The notes: generated by a model not told the origin, from the sequence alone. DNA of 64,000 nucleotides from Roseiarcus sp963836695 (GCA_963836695.1 CAWIKX010000039.1:215747-279746), one strand, 5' to 3'. Shown: positions 37,082 through 46,024, numbered from the stretch's first letter. A program made the numbers and translations.

Positions 37082-37282
37082 TCAGGCGGCGCGTTCGCGC
37101 TCAGCTTCGTCGAGCGCGCGTTCGATGGCAAGGAGGCCTCGGAGCTCGCAAGCGAGCCCTTCGAGGAGATCGGCGCGTGCAGTGTCGAGCACCATCGTGT
37201 CGTTCTGCGCGGCCCGCGTATGGGCTTCTAACGTTTGAGGGTAGTCGGCCCAAAGTAGGCGACGGCCGCCTCGGGCGCGCAT
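37082..37282 (-). CDS. Possible small helical protein (66 aa)
   Basis: The frame LEAHTRAAQNDTMVLDTARADLLEGLACELRGLLAIERALDEAERERAA looks like two amphipathic helices with good codon bias. The N-terminal 15 residues look less natural and no ribosome site is clear. It may be the tail of a decayed gene. Confidence 0.3.
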   Translation of the reverse strand: MRARGGRRLLWADYPQTLEAHTRAAQNDTMVLDTARADLLEGLACELRGLLAIERALDEAERERAA

Positions 37283-37461
37283 TTGGAAGCCTCGCGTTGA
37301 ACACCCGGCGCGGGGCTCTTTTTGCGGCCGGTTTAGCCAACATTCTCTTGGATGAGCGGGACGGAGGATGGCGGTCGTTCTCGTCGCAGAACTTTGGCCG
37401 TTGCTTCGGGGCGGCGCGGCGAAGACTGGCGCTCAAGGCCAATACTTTCTCAGGCCCAAAG

Positions 37462-37488
37462 AAAAAGGCCGCCAGCGCGGCCCTTTTG
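37462..37488 (-). terminator. Intrinsic terminator with no obvious gene
   Basis: On the minus strand GGGCCGC-GCTG-GCGGCC is followed by TTTTTCTTT. No gene ends just before it. A TATAAT-type element lies 106 bases upstream, so the pair could bound a short RNA or a deleted gene. Confidence 0.6.
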
Positions 37489-37621
37489 AAGTTCCCCGAT
37501 CCACCCCCGGGATCCTGCGACCACGACGCCCTTTACGCTGCGCGCCCTCCAGTTAGCCCATAAAGCCACGAATTAAATCGATAACGCACTCAAATTATAA
37601 CGGCCGCAGAGAGGACTTTAT
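37489..37621 (-). ncRNA. Candidate short RNA or deleted PEP-CTERM gene remnant
   Basis: The block ATTATAACGGCCGC at 37594-37607, with the A/T-rich run to 37621, repeats the promoter region of the PEP-CTERM gene at 32171-32199. Read on the minus strand, TATAAT at 37599-37594 would start a transcript near 37587 that ends at the terminator 37488-37462, about 120 bases, with only a two-codon frame. Either a small RNA or a gene whose body was deleted. Confidence 0.35.
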
Positions 37622-37811
37622 TTTAACGGCTCGTTAATTGTCAAGGCCTTAGCCGCAAGCCCCGACACAGAAATCGCGTTCTGGTTGCACTCGGTCGCGA
37701 AACGACGTCGCCCTGGGCTCGCGCTGGACGCAGATCGCCCAGCGGTGTATTCGTTGAGATATAGCGATCCTCGGCATCGCTCATCCCATCAACCAGCATC
37801 GGGAGGACGCA

Positions 37812-39314
37812 ATGAACATCGCCATTTCCAAACCGAAACTTGGCAAGGATTCGAAGGCGTTTCTGGCCAAGAAGCATCACATGCTGATCGACGGCAAATG
37901 GGTGGAGGCCAAGAGCGGCAAGACGTTCGAGGTCGAAGACCCGGCGACGCAGGAGATCATCGCCCATGTCCCCGCCGGCGACAAAGCCGACATCGACCTT
38001 GCGGTGAAGGCTGCGCGGAAGGCGTTCGAAAGCGGCCCTTGGTCGCGCATTTCGCCCGGCGAGCGTTCGAAGCTCGTCTGGAGGCTCGGCGACCTCCTCG
38101 AACAGCACGCCGACGAGTTCGCCGAGATCGAGGCGCTCGACAACGGCAAGCCGGTCACCAATGCGCGCCGAGACGACGTCGGCGGCTCGATCAACATGTT
38201 CCGATATATGGCTGGCTGGTCGACGCGCCTCACCGGCGAGACCATTCCGGTGTCGAGCCCTGGGAACTGGCACGCCTACACGCTGCGCCAGCCGGTCGGC
38301 GTCGTCGGGCAGATCATTCCGTGGAACTTCCCGCTCATGATGGCGGCCTGGAAACTCGCGCCGGCGCTCGCGGCGGGGTGTACGATTGTGCTCAAGCCCG
38401 CGGAGCAGACGCCGCTCTCGGCGCTTCGCTTTGGTGAGCTCTTGGCGGAAGCGGGCATTCCCGACGGCGTCGTCAACATCGTCACCGGCTACGGCGAAAC
38501 GGCGGGCGCGGCGCTCGCCAATCATCCCGATGTCGACAAGATCGCCTTCACCGGCTCGACGGAAGTCGGCAAGCTCATCGTGCAGGCGGCGACTGGCAAC
38601 CTGAAGCGCGTCTCGCTCGAGCTCGGCGGCAAGTCGCCGGCGATCGTCTTCCCGGACGCCAATCTCGATCACGCGATCGGCGGCGTGGCGGACGCGATCT
38701 TCTACAACCAGGGCCAATGCTGCACGGCGGGCTCACGCCTGTTCGCGCACAAGTCCGTCTACGACAAGGTCGTCGAGGGCATGGTCAACAAGGCCGCCAA
38801 TATCAAGGTCGGCCACGGCCTCGATCCGTCCGTCCAGCTCGGGCCGCTAGTCTCCAAGGAGCAGCACACGAAAGTGCAAGGCTTCATCGAGTCTGGCCGC
38901 AAGGAGGGCGTGAAGGTGGAGACTGGCGGCGGCGTTGTCGGCAACCAGGGCTATTTCATGGAGCCGACCGTGCTGACCAAGACCAATCGCGACATGAAGG
39001 TCGTGCGGGAGGAGATCTTCGGGCCCGTCGTATGCGTGCAGTCATTCGACGATGACGACCTCGATCAGGTCGCCAAATTCGCCAACGACACGGAATATGG
39101 CCTGCAAGCGAGCATCTGGACCCACAACCTCAAGGTCGCCCATTCGCTCGCGCGCAAGATCAAAGCCGGCACGATCTGCGTCAACAGCCATAATTACGGC
39201 GACCCGGCCTGGCCCTTCGGCGGCTTCAAACAGTCCGGCTGGGGCCGTGAAATGGGCAAGGAAGTGATGGAGCACTACACCGAGACGAAATCGGTGGCGA
39301 TCAACCTGGTCTAA
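37812..39314 (+). CDS. NAD(P)-dependent aldehyde dehydrogenase
   Basis: 500 residues of the ALDH superfamily, closest in pattern to betaine/phenylacetaldehyde-type enzymes. Key sites are IIPWNFPLMMAAWKLAPALAAGCTIVLKPAEQTP (cofactor), AFTGSTEVGKLI, the base Glu in LELGGKSPAIVF, and the nucleophile in FYNQGQCCTAGSRLF. The tail GFKQSGWGREMGKEVMEHYTETKSVAINL is typical. GGGAGGA precedes the ATG. It oxidises an aldehyde to its acid in the cytosol; the substrate is not evident. It appears monocistronic. Confidence 0.92.
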   Translation: MNIAISKPKLGKDSKAFLAKKHHMLIDGKWVEAKSGKTFEVEDPATQEIIAHVPAGDKADIDLAVKAARKAFESGPWSRISPGERSKLVWRLGDLLEQHADEFAEIEALDNGKPVTNARRDDVGGSINMFRYMAGWSTRLTGETIPVSSPGNWHAYTLRQPVGVVGQIIPWNFPLMMAAWKLAPALAAGCTIVLKPAEQTPLSALRFGELLAEAGIPDGVVNIVTGYGETAGAALANHPDVDKIAFTGSTEVGKLIVQAATGNLKRVSLELGGKSPAIVFPDANLDHAIGGVADAIFYNQGQCCTAGSRLFAHKSVYDKVVEGMVNKAANIKVGHGLDPSVQLGPLVSKEQHTKVQGFIESGRKEGVKVETGGGVVGNQGYFMEPTVLTKTNRDMKVVREEIFGPVVCVQSFDDDDLDQVAKFANDTEYGLQASIWTHNLKVAHSLARKIKAGTICVNSHNYGDPAWPFGGFKQSGWGREMGKEVMEHYTETKSVAINLV

Positions 39315-39428
39315 CCACGGGGGCTCGGCGGCGGGTGCGCATCTCAGAGATGAGGCGCGCCCGCCGTAGGGAACCTTCCGACTCGCGTTCGCGTTAGCTC
39401 CTTGGACAACAGCCACGGAGCATTCCTC

Positions 39429-39809
39429 ATGGACGCCGTCCAGGAAACATCGACCCTTATTGCCGGCGACAAAGTCAAAGGCACCTATGTCTTCAACCCC
39501 CAAGGCGACCGGATAGGCGAGATCAACGACCTGATGCTCGACAAACGAAGCGGGCAGGTCGCCTACGCCATCATGTCCTTCGGCGGGTTCCTCGGGGTCG
39601 GGAACAGCTATCATCCGCTGCCCTGGTCTCTCCTGAAATACAATACGAACCTCGGCGGCTATGTCGTGGACATCAAGCAGAGCCAGCTCGAAGACGCGCC
39701 GTCCTATGAGGTCGGCACCGAGCCGGCCTGGGGAGACCCGGAGTACGAGCGCAGGCTCTATGACTTCTACGGCGTCACCACACGCGGGGGCGTGGGCGGC
39801 CCGCTCTGA
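39429..39809 (+). CDS. PRC-barrel domain protein
   Basis: ATG 39429 (MDAVQETSTLIAGDKVKGTYVFNPQGDRIGEINDLMLDKRSGQVAYAIMSFGGFLGVGNSYHPLPWSLLKY) gives 126 residues with one PRC-barrel. The motif DRIGEINDLMLDKRSGQVAYAI is diagnostic. The C-terminal 40 residues carry WGDPEYERRLYDFYGV, common in alphaproteobacterial stress-induced members. An upstream TTG at 39402 is possible. A strong terminator follows at 39860. Confidence 0.85.
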   Translation: MDAVQETSTLIAGDKVKGTYVFNPQGDRIGEINDLMLDKRSGQVAYAIMSFGGFLGVGNSYHPLPWSLLKYNTNLGGYVVDIKQSQLEDAPSYEVGTEPAWGDPEYERRLYDFYGVTTRGGVGGPL

Positions 39810-39859
39810 CGCTTCTCACGAGTAGTGTCCATCGGGCGAAAAGCGCCCCGATGGCAAAG

Positions 39860-39893
39860 CGAGGCGGCGGTTCACTCCGTCGCCTCGTTTTTT
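39860..39893 (+). terminator. Intrinsic terminator after the PRC-barrel gene
   Basis: CGAGGCG and CGCCTCG form a stem around 14 bases with a further inner CGG/CCG pair, followed by TTTTTT, 50 bases beyond the stop. Confidence 0.85.
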
Positions 39894-40063
39894 GCTCCGT
39901 CTCAGGAAGCGCAGGGAATTTCGCGTTTAAACAGCCGACGCGCACGGGGCTCATGCCTATCCATCTTCAGCGGGCAGCGTCATAATGGGCTGAACGCAGC
40001 TTTCGGCTCCGAGATTTCGACCCCCTCGGCGGCCCGCTCGCGTGACGACACCGGCGAGATGCA

Positions 40064-40261
40064 ATGACGGGTTCGTATGAATTCACGACCTGGATGGCGT
40101 TGGCCGGCGCCGCGATCGTGGCTGGGCTATGTGCGATCTATTCATCGAATCCATGGGTCCTGATCGCGGCGGCTCTGATCGGCGCGCTTTTCGGCTACAA
40201 AGGAGATCAAATCGGACGGCGCTACTTGGAGCGATATCTGTCGCAGAGGCGTTCCCGGTAG
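40064..40261 (+). CDS. Small two-helix membrane protein (65 aa)
   Basis: ATG 40064 (MTGSYEFTTWMALAGAAIVAGLCAIYSSNPWVLIAAALIGALFGYKGDQIGRRYLERYLSQRRSR). Two hydrophobic helices are joined by a short turn and followed by a basic tail, so the tail probably faces the cytosol. Codon use fits a real gene. Family not recognised; it lies 98 bases ahead of the CitE-like gene. Confidence 0.5.
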   Translation: MTGSYEFTTWMALAGAAIVAGLCAIYSSNPWVLIAAALIGALFGYKGDQIGRRYLERYLSQRRSR

Positions 40262-40359
40262 GGATTGGAAGGAAAAATTGGAACGGGGTTTACCATTCGA
40301 GATCGTCGCCGGTTTTATGGCGTTCACCATCCAGCATCGGGCAAATCGCGGAAGGTGAC

Positions 40360-41223
40360 ATGAAGCTGCGCTCGCTCCTGTTCGTTCCCGGCGATTCCGA
40401 ACGCAAGTTCGCGCGGGCCAGGGATTGCGGCGCCGACGCCCTCATCCTTGACCTCGAAGATTCGGTCGCGCCCCCCGAGAAGGCCAACGCCCGCTCTCAT
40501 GTTGCAGGGCTCATCGAGAACGAGCGCAAACAAGATTGGTCGTTCTTCGTGCGCATCAATGCGCTCGACACGGGGCTTACGGTCGACGACCTCGCTGCCG
40601 TCGTGAAGCCCGGCCTCGATGCGGTCCTCATCCCGAAGGTCAACGGCGCGACGGATCTTGAGCGGATCGCCCATTACCTGGACGCGCTCGAGGCTAAGGC
40701 CGGCATGGCCTCGGGTTCCGTCAAGCTCGCGATCCTGGCGACCGAAACGCCAAAGGCGATGTTCGCGCTTGGCTCCTACGCGCCAGCGCATCCCCGGCTG
40801 ATCGCCTTGACCTGGGGCGCGGAGGATCTCGCAGCGGCGCTCGGCGCGGCGGACAACAAGGAGGCGGATGGGTCCTGGACATCGCCTTACGAATTTGCCC
40901 GCACGGCGTGTCTGTTCGCAGCCTCCGCCGCCGAGGTCATGGCCCTCGACACGGTTTACACGGACTTCCGCGATGCGGAGGGGTTCGAGCGGGATTGCCG
41001 GCGCTCACGGCACGACGGGTTCGTCGGGCGTCTCGCGATCCATCCCGACCAAGTCGCGGCGATCAATCGCGCTTATGCGCCATCCGAGGCCGAGGTCGCA
41101 CATGCGCGCAAGATCGTCGCCGCGTTCGACGCCAATCCAGGGGCCGGCGCCCTCGGCATGGACGGCAAGATGGTGGACATTCCGCATCTTAAGGCGGCGC
41201 GAAAAATTCTTGCGTCGATATGA
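40360..41223 (+). CDS. CitE-like CoA ester lyase
   Basis: ATG 40360 after GGAAGGTGAC gives 287 residues of the HpcH/HpaI citrate-lyase-beta superfamily. RSLLFVPGDSERKFARA, the metal-binding DALILDLEDSVAPPEKANAR, the conserved FVRINAL and ALTWGAEDLAAALGA are present. Such enzymes cleave malyl-, citramalyl- or related CoA esters. No maoC or succinyl-transferase gene adjoins, so the pathway is unclear. Confidence 0.85.
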   Translation: MKLRSLLFVPGDSERKFARARDCGADALILDLEDSVAPPEKANARSHVAGLIENERKQDWSFFVRINALDTGLTVDDLAAVVKPGLDAVLIPKVNGATDLERIAHYLDALEAKAGMASGSVKLAILATETPKAMFALGSYAPAHPRLIALTWGAEDLAAALGAADNKEADGSWTSPYEFARTACLFAASAAEVMALDTVYTDFRDAEGFERDCRRSRHDGFVGRLAIHPDQVAAINRAYAPSEAEVAHARKIVAAFDANPGAGALGMDGKMVDIPHLKAARKILASI

Positions 41224-41484
41224 TCGCAAGTTTCGTGTCGTGACGTGGGGACGACCGGCGTATTGCGCGCGCCTCTCTCTCCGTGAGCAGCCAAATTGTT
41301 CTTGCTTCGTTCTCAGATTTGGTTTAGCCATAACGCTGCGTCGGGCGGGCTTGAGACGAGCGCGCTTCGCCCTACCAAAACCTAGGTTCAGACCTATATA
41401 AAACAGGATTTCGCCGGCCGCTTTTTTGAACCGCCGGCGCAGGCCATTGTTGATCGGCCGCAGACCAACTTTCGAGGAAATGTT

Positions 41485-42915
41485 ATGGCTGACGAAGCAC
41501 TCTTTGGGCTTTTGCGGCAAACCGCTGACCCTGCGGTGGTTACCGCCTTGGAGACATCGGTCGAAAAAGACCCGGATCGGCTGCTCAACCGCATCAATCC
41601 CTTGGCCTATGCGAAGGCGCACGGCCTCAACGAAGAGCAGACGATCGGCGGGTTTGTGCACGCCGCGCGGCTCGGGCTGTTCGACATGTCGTGGAACATG
41701 TTGTGCCCGTCCTGCGGGGGCGTGATCGAGACTGGCGCGGCGCTCAAGGCCCTCAACCAGACCCACTATTATTGCTCGTTCTGCACGGTCGATTGCGAGC
41801 CGACGCTCGATAAGCTGGTCGAGGTCACATTCACCGTCAATCCCCGGATTCGCCGCATCGCCGCGCACGATCCCAATTCGCTTTCCTTCGCCGAATACAT
41901 GCGCCAGATTTTCTGGAGCTCGAGCAACGAGTTCCCGGATGATGTTGAGAGCGCTGTTCAGAAAGTGACGCTGGACACGATGGAGCTCGGCGGGGGCGAG
42001 AAGGCGGCGATGTCGCTGAACTTCCCCAAGGGGTTGGCGATTGTCTTCGAGCCTGTCACCCATTCCTCGCTCTTTCTGGAAGTCGACGGCGATGAGACGC
42101 GGGAGCGACGCAACCTCTCGATGGTCTTCGCAGAGGCGCATACCCACAGCGGCACGCTTAAAATCCAGCCGGGACCGGCGCGCATCTCGTTCGAAAACAA
42201 GGCTGACCGGCGAACCATGCCCGGGATCTGGCTGCACAGCAACGAGATGAACGAGCTGACCAACACCCGCCGGCCGTTCCTGACCGCAACGCAACTCCTC
42301 AGCAATCAGGCGTTTCGCGATCTCTATCGCAGCGGCACTTTCGATCCCGAGCAGCGGTTCAAGATCACGAGTCTCACGATCCTGTTCACCGACCTCAGGG
42401 GCTCGACTGCGCTCTACGACCGGATTGGCGACCTCGCCGCCTTCGATCTCGTGCGCAGTCACTTCGGCGCGCTGCTCCACGCGGTCTCAGCCGAGGGCGG
42501 CGCGGTGGTCAAGACCATCGGCGACGCGGTCATGGCCACCTTTCCCACCCCCGACCGGGCGCTCAGGGCGGCGATGCGCATGCGCGAAGCGATGCGCGAA
42601 ATCAACCAGACGCGCGGCGGCGAGGACTTGGCGCTCAATATCGGGCTGCATTCGGGTCCATGCCTCGCCGTCATGCTCGACGATCGGCAGGACTATTTCG
42701 GTCAGACGGTCAACATCGCTTCCCGCGTCAATGAGCTCGCCGACCCGACCGCAATCCTGGCGACGAAGCCGATCATCGAAAGCTCCGAAGTGGCGCAGGT
42801 GATGAGCGACTCTAGATACCGAACGACCCCTCGGTCTTCGCAGCTCCGTGGCCTCAGCGACGAGTTCGAGATCTTCGAGGTTCGCGAACGCGAGGCCGCA
42901 GCAGCAGCCGAGTAA
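41485..42915 (+). CDS. Class III adenylate/guanylate cyclase with N-terminal DUF5939-like domain
   Basis: 476 residues. The N-terminal 270 residues form a DUF5939-type region (FVHAARLGLFDMSWNMLCPSCGGVIE ... YYCSFCTVDCEPTLDKLVEVTFTVNP) with a CxxC pair and CSFC that suggest a zinc ribbon. The C-terminal half is a class III cyclase: SLTILFTDLRGSTALYDRIGD has one metal-binding Asp, GGAVVKTIGDAVMATF the second, and LALNIGLHSGPCLAVMLDD ... FGQTVNIASRVNELA the substrate region. It makes cAMP or cGMP in response to an unknown cue. No partner is adjacent. Confidence 0.88.
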   Translation: MADEALFGLLRQTADPAVVTALETSVEKDPDRLLNRINPLAYAKAHGLNEEQTIGGFVHAARLGLFDMSWNMLCPSCGGVIETGAALKALNQTHYYCSFCTVDCEPTLDKLVEVTFTVNPRIRRIAAHDPNSLSFAEYMRQIFWSSSNEFPDDVESAVQKVTLDTMELGGGEKAAMSLNFPKGLAIVFEPVTHSSLFLEVDGDETRERRNLSMVFAEAHTHSGTLKIQPGPARISFENKADRRTMPGIWLHSNEMNELTNTRRPFLTATQLLSNQAFRDLYRSGTFDPEQRFKITSLTILFTDLRGSTALYDRIGDLAAFDLVRSHFGALLHAVSAEGGAVVKTIGDAVMATFPTPDRALRAAMRMREAMREINQTRGGEDLALNIGLHSGPCLAVMLDDRQDYFGQTVNIASRVNELADPTAILATKPIIESSEVAQVMSDSRYRTTPRSSQLRGLSDEFEIFEVREREAAAAAE

Positions 42916-42933
42916 GCCGACCGGCAGTTGCCC

Positions 42934-43476
42934 TTATCGGCCGGCCGTCTTCTGTCGGCCGAACACCTCGTGGCCTTCGCGATCGAGAATGCGCAAGGCG
43001 ATCGTGTTGGGCGGCCATGCGGCGATCGCAGCGGCGATAATCGCGGCGGAGACGTCTGAGGCCCGAATGACGTCTTCTCGCAATAACGACGGCCTCGAAT
43101 CGGTTCCCGCGCCCATGAATTGTATGCGGAACGGTTGGGGCGTAGGAACGCCGCTCGCCTTCGGTAGGCGTCCAGGCTCCGGCGCTGGCTGCGGAAGGGG
43201 TTGAGCCTTGCGCGGGGCGTCCGGCTCGCGATCCATCACGAAGAAGGTGTTCATCGCCAGTTGGGTCGAAAGATTGAGGCCAACGCGGCTGCCGGTCTTC
43301 CGCGCAACCGCCTTGGCGACCAGCGCCCAATCCTCGGCGATCGCATCGGAACTGGCCTCGTGCTCCCTTCGCCGAGCCTCCTGATACGCGCAATCGCCGA
43401 GATCGCGGATCAACGCTTCGGCCTCAGCGTCAATGCGTTCAATTCGCGCGCGCCTGGACGTCGCCCAGGTGGTCAT
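42934..43476 (-). CDS. Conserved hypothetical protein (180 aa)
   Basis: ATG 43476 (MTTWATSRRARIERIDAEAEALIRDLGDCAYQEARRREHEASSDAIAEDWALVAKAVARKTGSRVGL) starts a helical, charged N-terminal half. A proline-rich linker (PLPQPAPEPGRLP) and a C-terminal beta segment (FRIQFMGAGTDSRPSLL ... NTIALRILDREGHEVFGR) follow. No known domain is recognised. It lies downstream of gmk on the same strand with a 135-base gap. Confidence 0.65.
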   Translation of the reverse strand: MTTWATSRRARIERIDAEAEALIRDLGDCAYQEARRREHEASSDAIAEDWALVAKAVARKTGSRVGLNLSTQLAMNTFFVMDREPDAPRKAQPLPQPAPEPGRLPKASGVPTPQPFRIQFMGAGTDSRPSLLREDVIRASDVSAAIIAAAIAAWPPNTIALRILDREGHEVFGRQKTAGR

Positions 43477-43611
43477 CCTTCCGATCCCTTCCACCCCCAA
43501 GAACCCAATAGCTGCATATTTGCGAGGCGCGGGCAACAGACTTTCGCCGGCCGCTATCCGCTGGGCATGCCCACCCCGCCCCAAGCGGTGGGCGCCGCGC
43601 ATCCGCCAACT

Positions 43612-44277
43612 CTATACGGAGCGCGCCCGCTCGGCCACCAGCCGCTCGACCAGCCGCTCGACGCCCGGCTGGATCCGCTTCGCGCGCAGCCGCTCGGCGG
43701 CCACAATCGTCTTCACGTCGCGATAGGCGCGAGTGAGGTCATCGTTCACGACAACGTAATGGTAGTCTCGCCAGCGCTCGATCTCGCGTCGGGCGTTCTC
43801 GAATCGCGCCGCGATCGAAGAGGCCGTGTCCTCCGCCCGCCGCTCGAGGCGCGCGCGCAATTCGCGCATCGAGGGCGGCAGGACAAAAATGCTGACGACG
43901 TCCTCGCCCAGCCGTTCGCGCACTTGCTTCGCGCCCTGCCAGTCGATGTCGAACAGCATGTCGCGTCCTTCCGCGAGCACCCTCTCCACCGGCGCGCGCG
44001 GCGTGCCATAGCCGTGGCCGTGCACCTCGGCCAATTCGAGCAGTTCGCCCGCCGCCTTCATCCGCTCGAATTCGGCCCGGTCGGCCAAGAAGTGATAATG
44101 GATGCCGTCGGCTTCGGAGGCGCGTTGCTTGCGCGTGGTCACCGAGACGGAGAGCGTCAGATCAAGCGCGCTGTCCTCGATGAGCATCCGGGTCAGCGTG
44201 GTCTTGCCGGCCCCCGACGGCGAGGACAGAATCAGGATCATGCCTCGCCGGCTCGCCGCCATCGCTTCGAATCTCAC
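43612..44277 (-). CDS. gmk: Guanylate kinase
   Basis: Up to 221 residues from GTG 44277, which overlaps the yicC stop; an ATG at 44262 (MAASRRGMILILSSPSGAGKTT) is equally reasonable. Walker A is SSPSGAGKTTLTR. The GMP site shows SVSVTTRKQRASEADGIHYHFL and LELAEVHGHGYGTPRAPVE, and the lid FVLPPSMRELRARLERR. The enzyme phosphorylates GMP to GDP. The coupling with yicC is conserved in proteobacteria. Confidence 0.95.
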   Translation of the reverse strand: MRFEAMAASRRGMILILSSPSGAGKTTLTRMLIEDSALDLTLSVSVTTRKQRASEADGIHYHFLADRAEFERMKAAGELLELAEVHGHGYGTPRAPVERVLAEGRDMLFDIDWQGAKQVRERLGEDVVSIFVLPPSMRELRARLERRAEDTASSIAARFENARREIERWRDYHYVVVNDDLTRAYRDVKTIVAAERLRAKRIQPGVERLVERLVAERARSV

Positions 44278-45146
44278 TCGACGTTCTGCACCTGCTCGCG
44301 GAATTGCTCGATTTGGGCTCTGAGTTCAAGTCCCTGCGCGGTCAAGCTTACATCGTTGGCCTTAGCGCAAAGGGTGCTTGCCTCCCGCGCCAGCTCCTGG
44401 GCCAGGAAATCGAGCCGCCGGCCGATGGGCCCCCCTTCGTCGATCAGCGTCCGCGCGGCGGCGACATGGGTCTTGAGCCGGTCTAGCTCCTCGCGGATGT
44501 CGGCCTTGGCGGCGAGCAGGATCGCCTCCTGGTGGAGGCGGTTCTCGTCAAAACCGCGCGACGACGCCATCAGCGCTGCGACGTTCTGGGCAAGGCGCTC
44601 GCGGACCGCCTCCGGCCGACGCGCCGGATTGGCGTCGGCGGCGTCGGCCAGCGCCGCGATGGCGTCAAGCCTTTCGGTCAGCAACGCCGCAAGCGCAGCT
44701 CCCTCGACCCGGCGAGCTGCGGTGAGAGAGGCGATGGCCTCATCGAGGGTCGCGAGCGCGTCTGCGCAGGCAACGTTCACGGTGGCCTCGTCGTCCTCGG
44801 CGTCCGCCGAATCGACCACGCCGCGCAAAGCGAGCAGGCCATCCATAGTCGGCGGCGCAAGCCCGGCCTTGGCTGCAGCCGCGCGGGCGGCGACGGCGAT
44901 CAACTCTAAGGCTGCGCTATCGATCCGCGCCACGGCCGCCGCCGCCTCGCGCCGCGCGGACAGGTTCGCGAAGCAGGTCCCGCGCGCCAAAGCGCTGGCG
45001 AGCCGCGTGCGCGCCGCCCCTTCCGCCTGGTCAAAGGGCGAGGGCATGCGCAAGCGGATATCGAGGCCCTTGGCGTTGACCGTCTTGAGCTCGAACGTCC
45101 AGCGCCATCCGCCGCCGCTTCCCGCCGCGCGGGCGAACCCGGTCAT
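44274..45146 (-). CDS. yicC: YicC-family endoribonuclease
   Basis: ATG 45146 (MTGFARAAGSGGGWRWTFELKTVNAKGLDIRLRMPSPFD) matches the invariant YicC N-terminus. An upstream ATG (45198) is less likely. The C-terminal DUF1732 region reads ENRLHQEAILLAAKADIREELDRLKTHVAAARTLIDEGGPIGRRLDFLAQELAREASTLCAKAND. YicC proteins are RNA-cleaving stress factors. The gene overlaps gmk by 4 bases, and both are on one transcript. Confidence 0.92.
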   Translation of the reverse strand: MTGFARAAGSGGGWRWTFELKTVNAKGLDIRLRMPSPFDQAEGAARTRLASALARGTCFANLSARREAAAAVARIDSAALELIAVAARAAAAKAGLAPPTMDGLLALRGVVDSADAEDDEATVNVACADALATLDEAIASLTAARRVEGAALAALLTERLDAIAALADAADANPARRPEAVRERLAQNVAALMASSRGFDENRLHQEAILLAAKADIREELDRLKTHVAAARTLIDEGGPIGRRLDFLAQELAREASTLCAKANDVSLTAQGLELRAQIEQFREQVQNVE

Positions 45147-45559
45147 GGAGGAAACCTGGTCGGGGCGATGCTTCCTCGTGATGCCTGGATCGACCATGAA
45201 TGAGTGTTCCTGATGACGTTTTTCTTCCGCGGCGAGTCGATCGAGATTGTCGCGGCCGGGCCGAAACACGGCAATTCGCTTCAAACGCCGATCGGGTTAG
45301 CACCCGGTGTCGGGATTCGAGAAGCCCTTCTCAGAACACCGGGGCGGATTCGCGGCTTCAAGAACTATAGGTAGTTCCACCCATTGCGAGCTCGCAATTA
45401 TTCCACCTACCTTACTTGCTCAGGCGCTCGAGTGGGCTGGTGGGTTCTGAGCGTCTGAGTCTGACCGCTCGTTTGCCGAAGCGCGTCAGGTCGATCTGCT
45501 CGCTTGGCAGTTTATAATGCGATTATTTTACGTGCCTCAAATAATTTGGGAGGGAACAC
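45147..45559. other. Intergenic region carrying the shared repeat element
   Basis: No gene is seen in these 413 bases. The right half is AT-richer than the rest of the neighbourhood and holds the element at 45370-45410 plus a GGGAGG ribosome site before the gene at 45560. Confidence 0.45.
45370..45410 (+). promoter_or_regulatory. Shared repeat element, copy A
   Basis: TAGTTCCACCCA (45372-45383) and TTATTCCACCTA (45398-45409) flank TTGCGAGCTCGCAA, a perfect 14-bp palindrome. The layout recurs, inverted, at 60971-61010 upstream of the peptide/protease operon: TAGTTCCACCTA, a 13-base spacer related to the palindrome, and TAATTCTACCTA. Here it lies about 150 bases before the gene at 45560. Confidence 0.65.
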
Positions 45560-46024
45560 ATGAAATCTCCTGTAAAAACTGCAAGTGCAGAAATCGACAA
45601 ATATGTGAAAAATCAGCAGGCTCGTCTGTCTGCATTGATAAAAGCTAGATCGAAAACTTGGTCGGCTCTCGAAAAAGAGATTTCCGCCTCGGATGATGGC
45701 AAAGCTCTGCTGGCTCAGCGGCAAACTATTGCGAAGCAAATTGATCAGTTTAAATCAAAAGGAGGAAATATTGACGCGGTCAAAGCTGAGTTCGCGAACC
45801 TGCTGAAGACCGAAAAAGCCCTCCAAACAAAATACGGGAAGGAAGCGGCGGGTTGGTGGAAAAAGGTGGCTACGAGCGCGCCGTCCAAGGCGGAGCTCGG
45901 CAAAGCCTATTTCGATTTCCAGCCCGCGGATGGGGAGTTTGAACTTTTTGACATGTTGGGGTTGAATTCCACCGCAAGTGGCCTCGACATCCGCCACCGC
46001 CTCCGCCTGCCCCTCTCGACTTGA
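45560..46024 (+). CDS. Unknown helical protein, first gene of a two-gene unit
   Basis: ATG 45560 after TGGGAGGGA gives 154 residues. Residues 1-105 are almost all helix and charged (EIDKYVKNQQARLSALIKARSKTWSALEKEI ... LLKTEKALQTKYG), a likely coiled coil. The tail GEFELFDMLGLNSTASGLDIRHRLRLPLST is different in character. The coding DNA is AT-richer than the neighbours, suggesting transfer. It overlaps the next gene by TTGA, so the two products are probably made together. No family recognised. Confidence 0.65.
   Translation: MKSPVKTASAEIDKYVKNQQARLSALIKARSKTWSALEKEISASDDGKALLAQRQTIAKQIDQFKSKGGNIDAVKAEFANLLKTEKALQTKYGKEAAGWWKKVATSAPSKAELGKAYFDFQPADGEFELFDMLGLNSTASGLDIRHRLRLPLST

Noticed and set aside
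37368..37556. A 62-codon frame
   Set aside because: It overlaps the terminator at 37462-37488 and lacks natural protein composition.
39825..40067. An 80-codon frame after the PRC-barrel gene
   Set aside because: It runs through the strong terminator at 39860-39893 and has no ribosome site.
41394..41597. Possible small gene ahead of the cyclase
   Set aside because: It is antisense to the cyclase start and its upstream region, with no ribosome site.
43201..45213. A 670-codon plus-strand frame
   Set aside because: It lies opposite gmk and yicC, shows arginine/serine-rich shadow composition and has no known domain; the minus-strand genes are certain.
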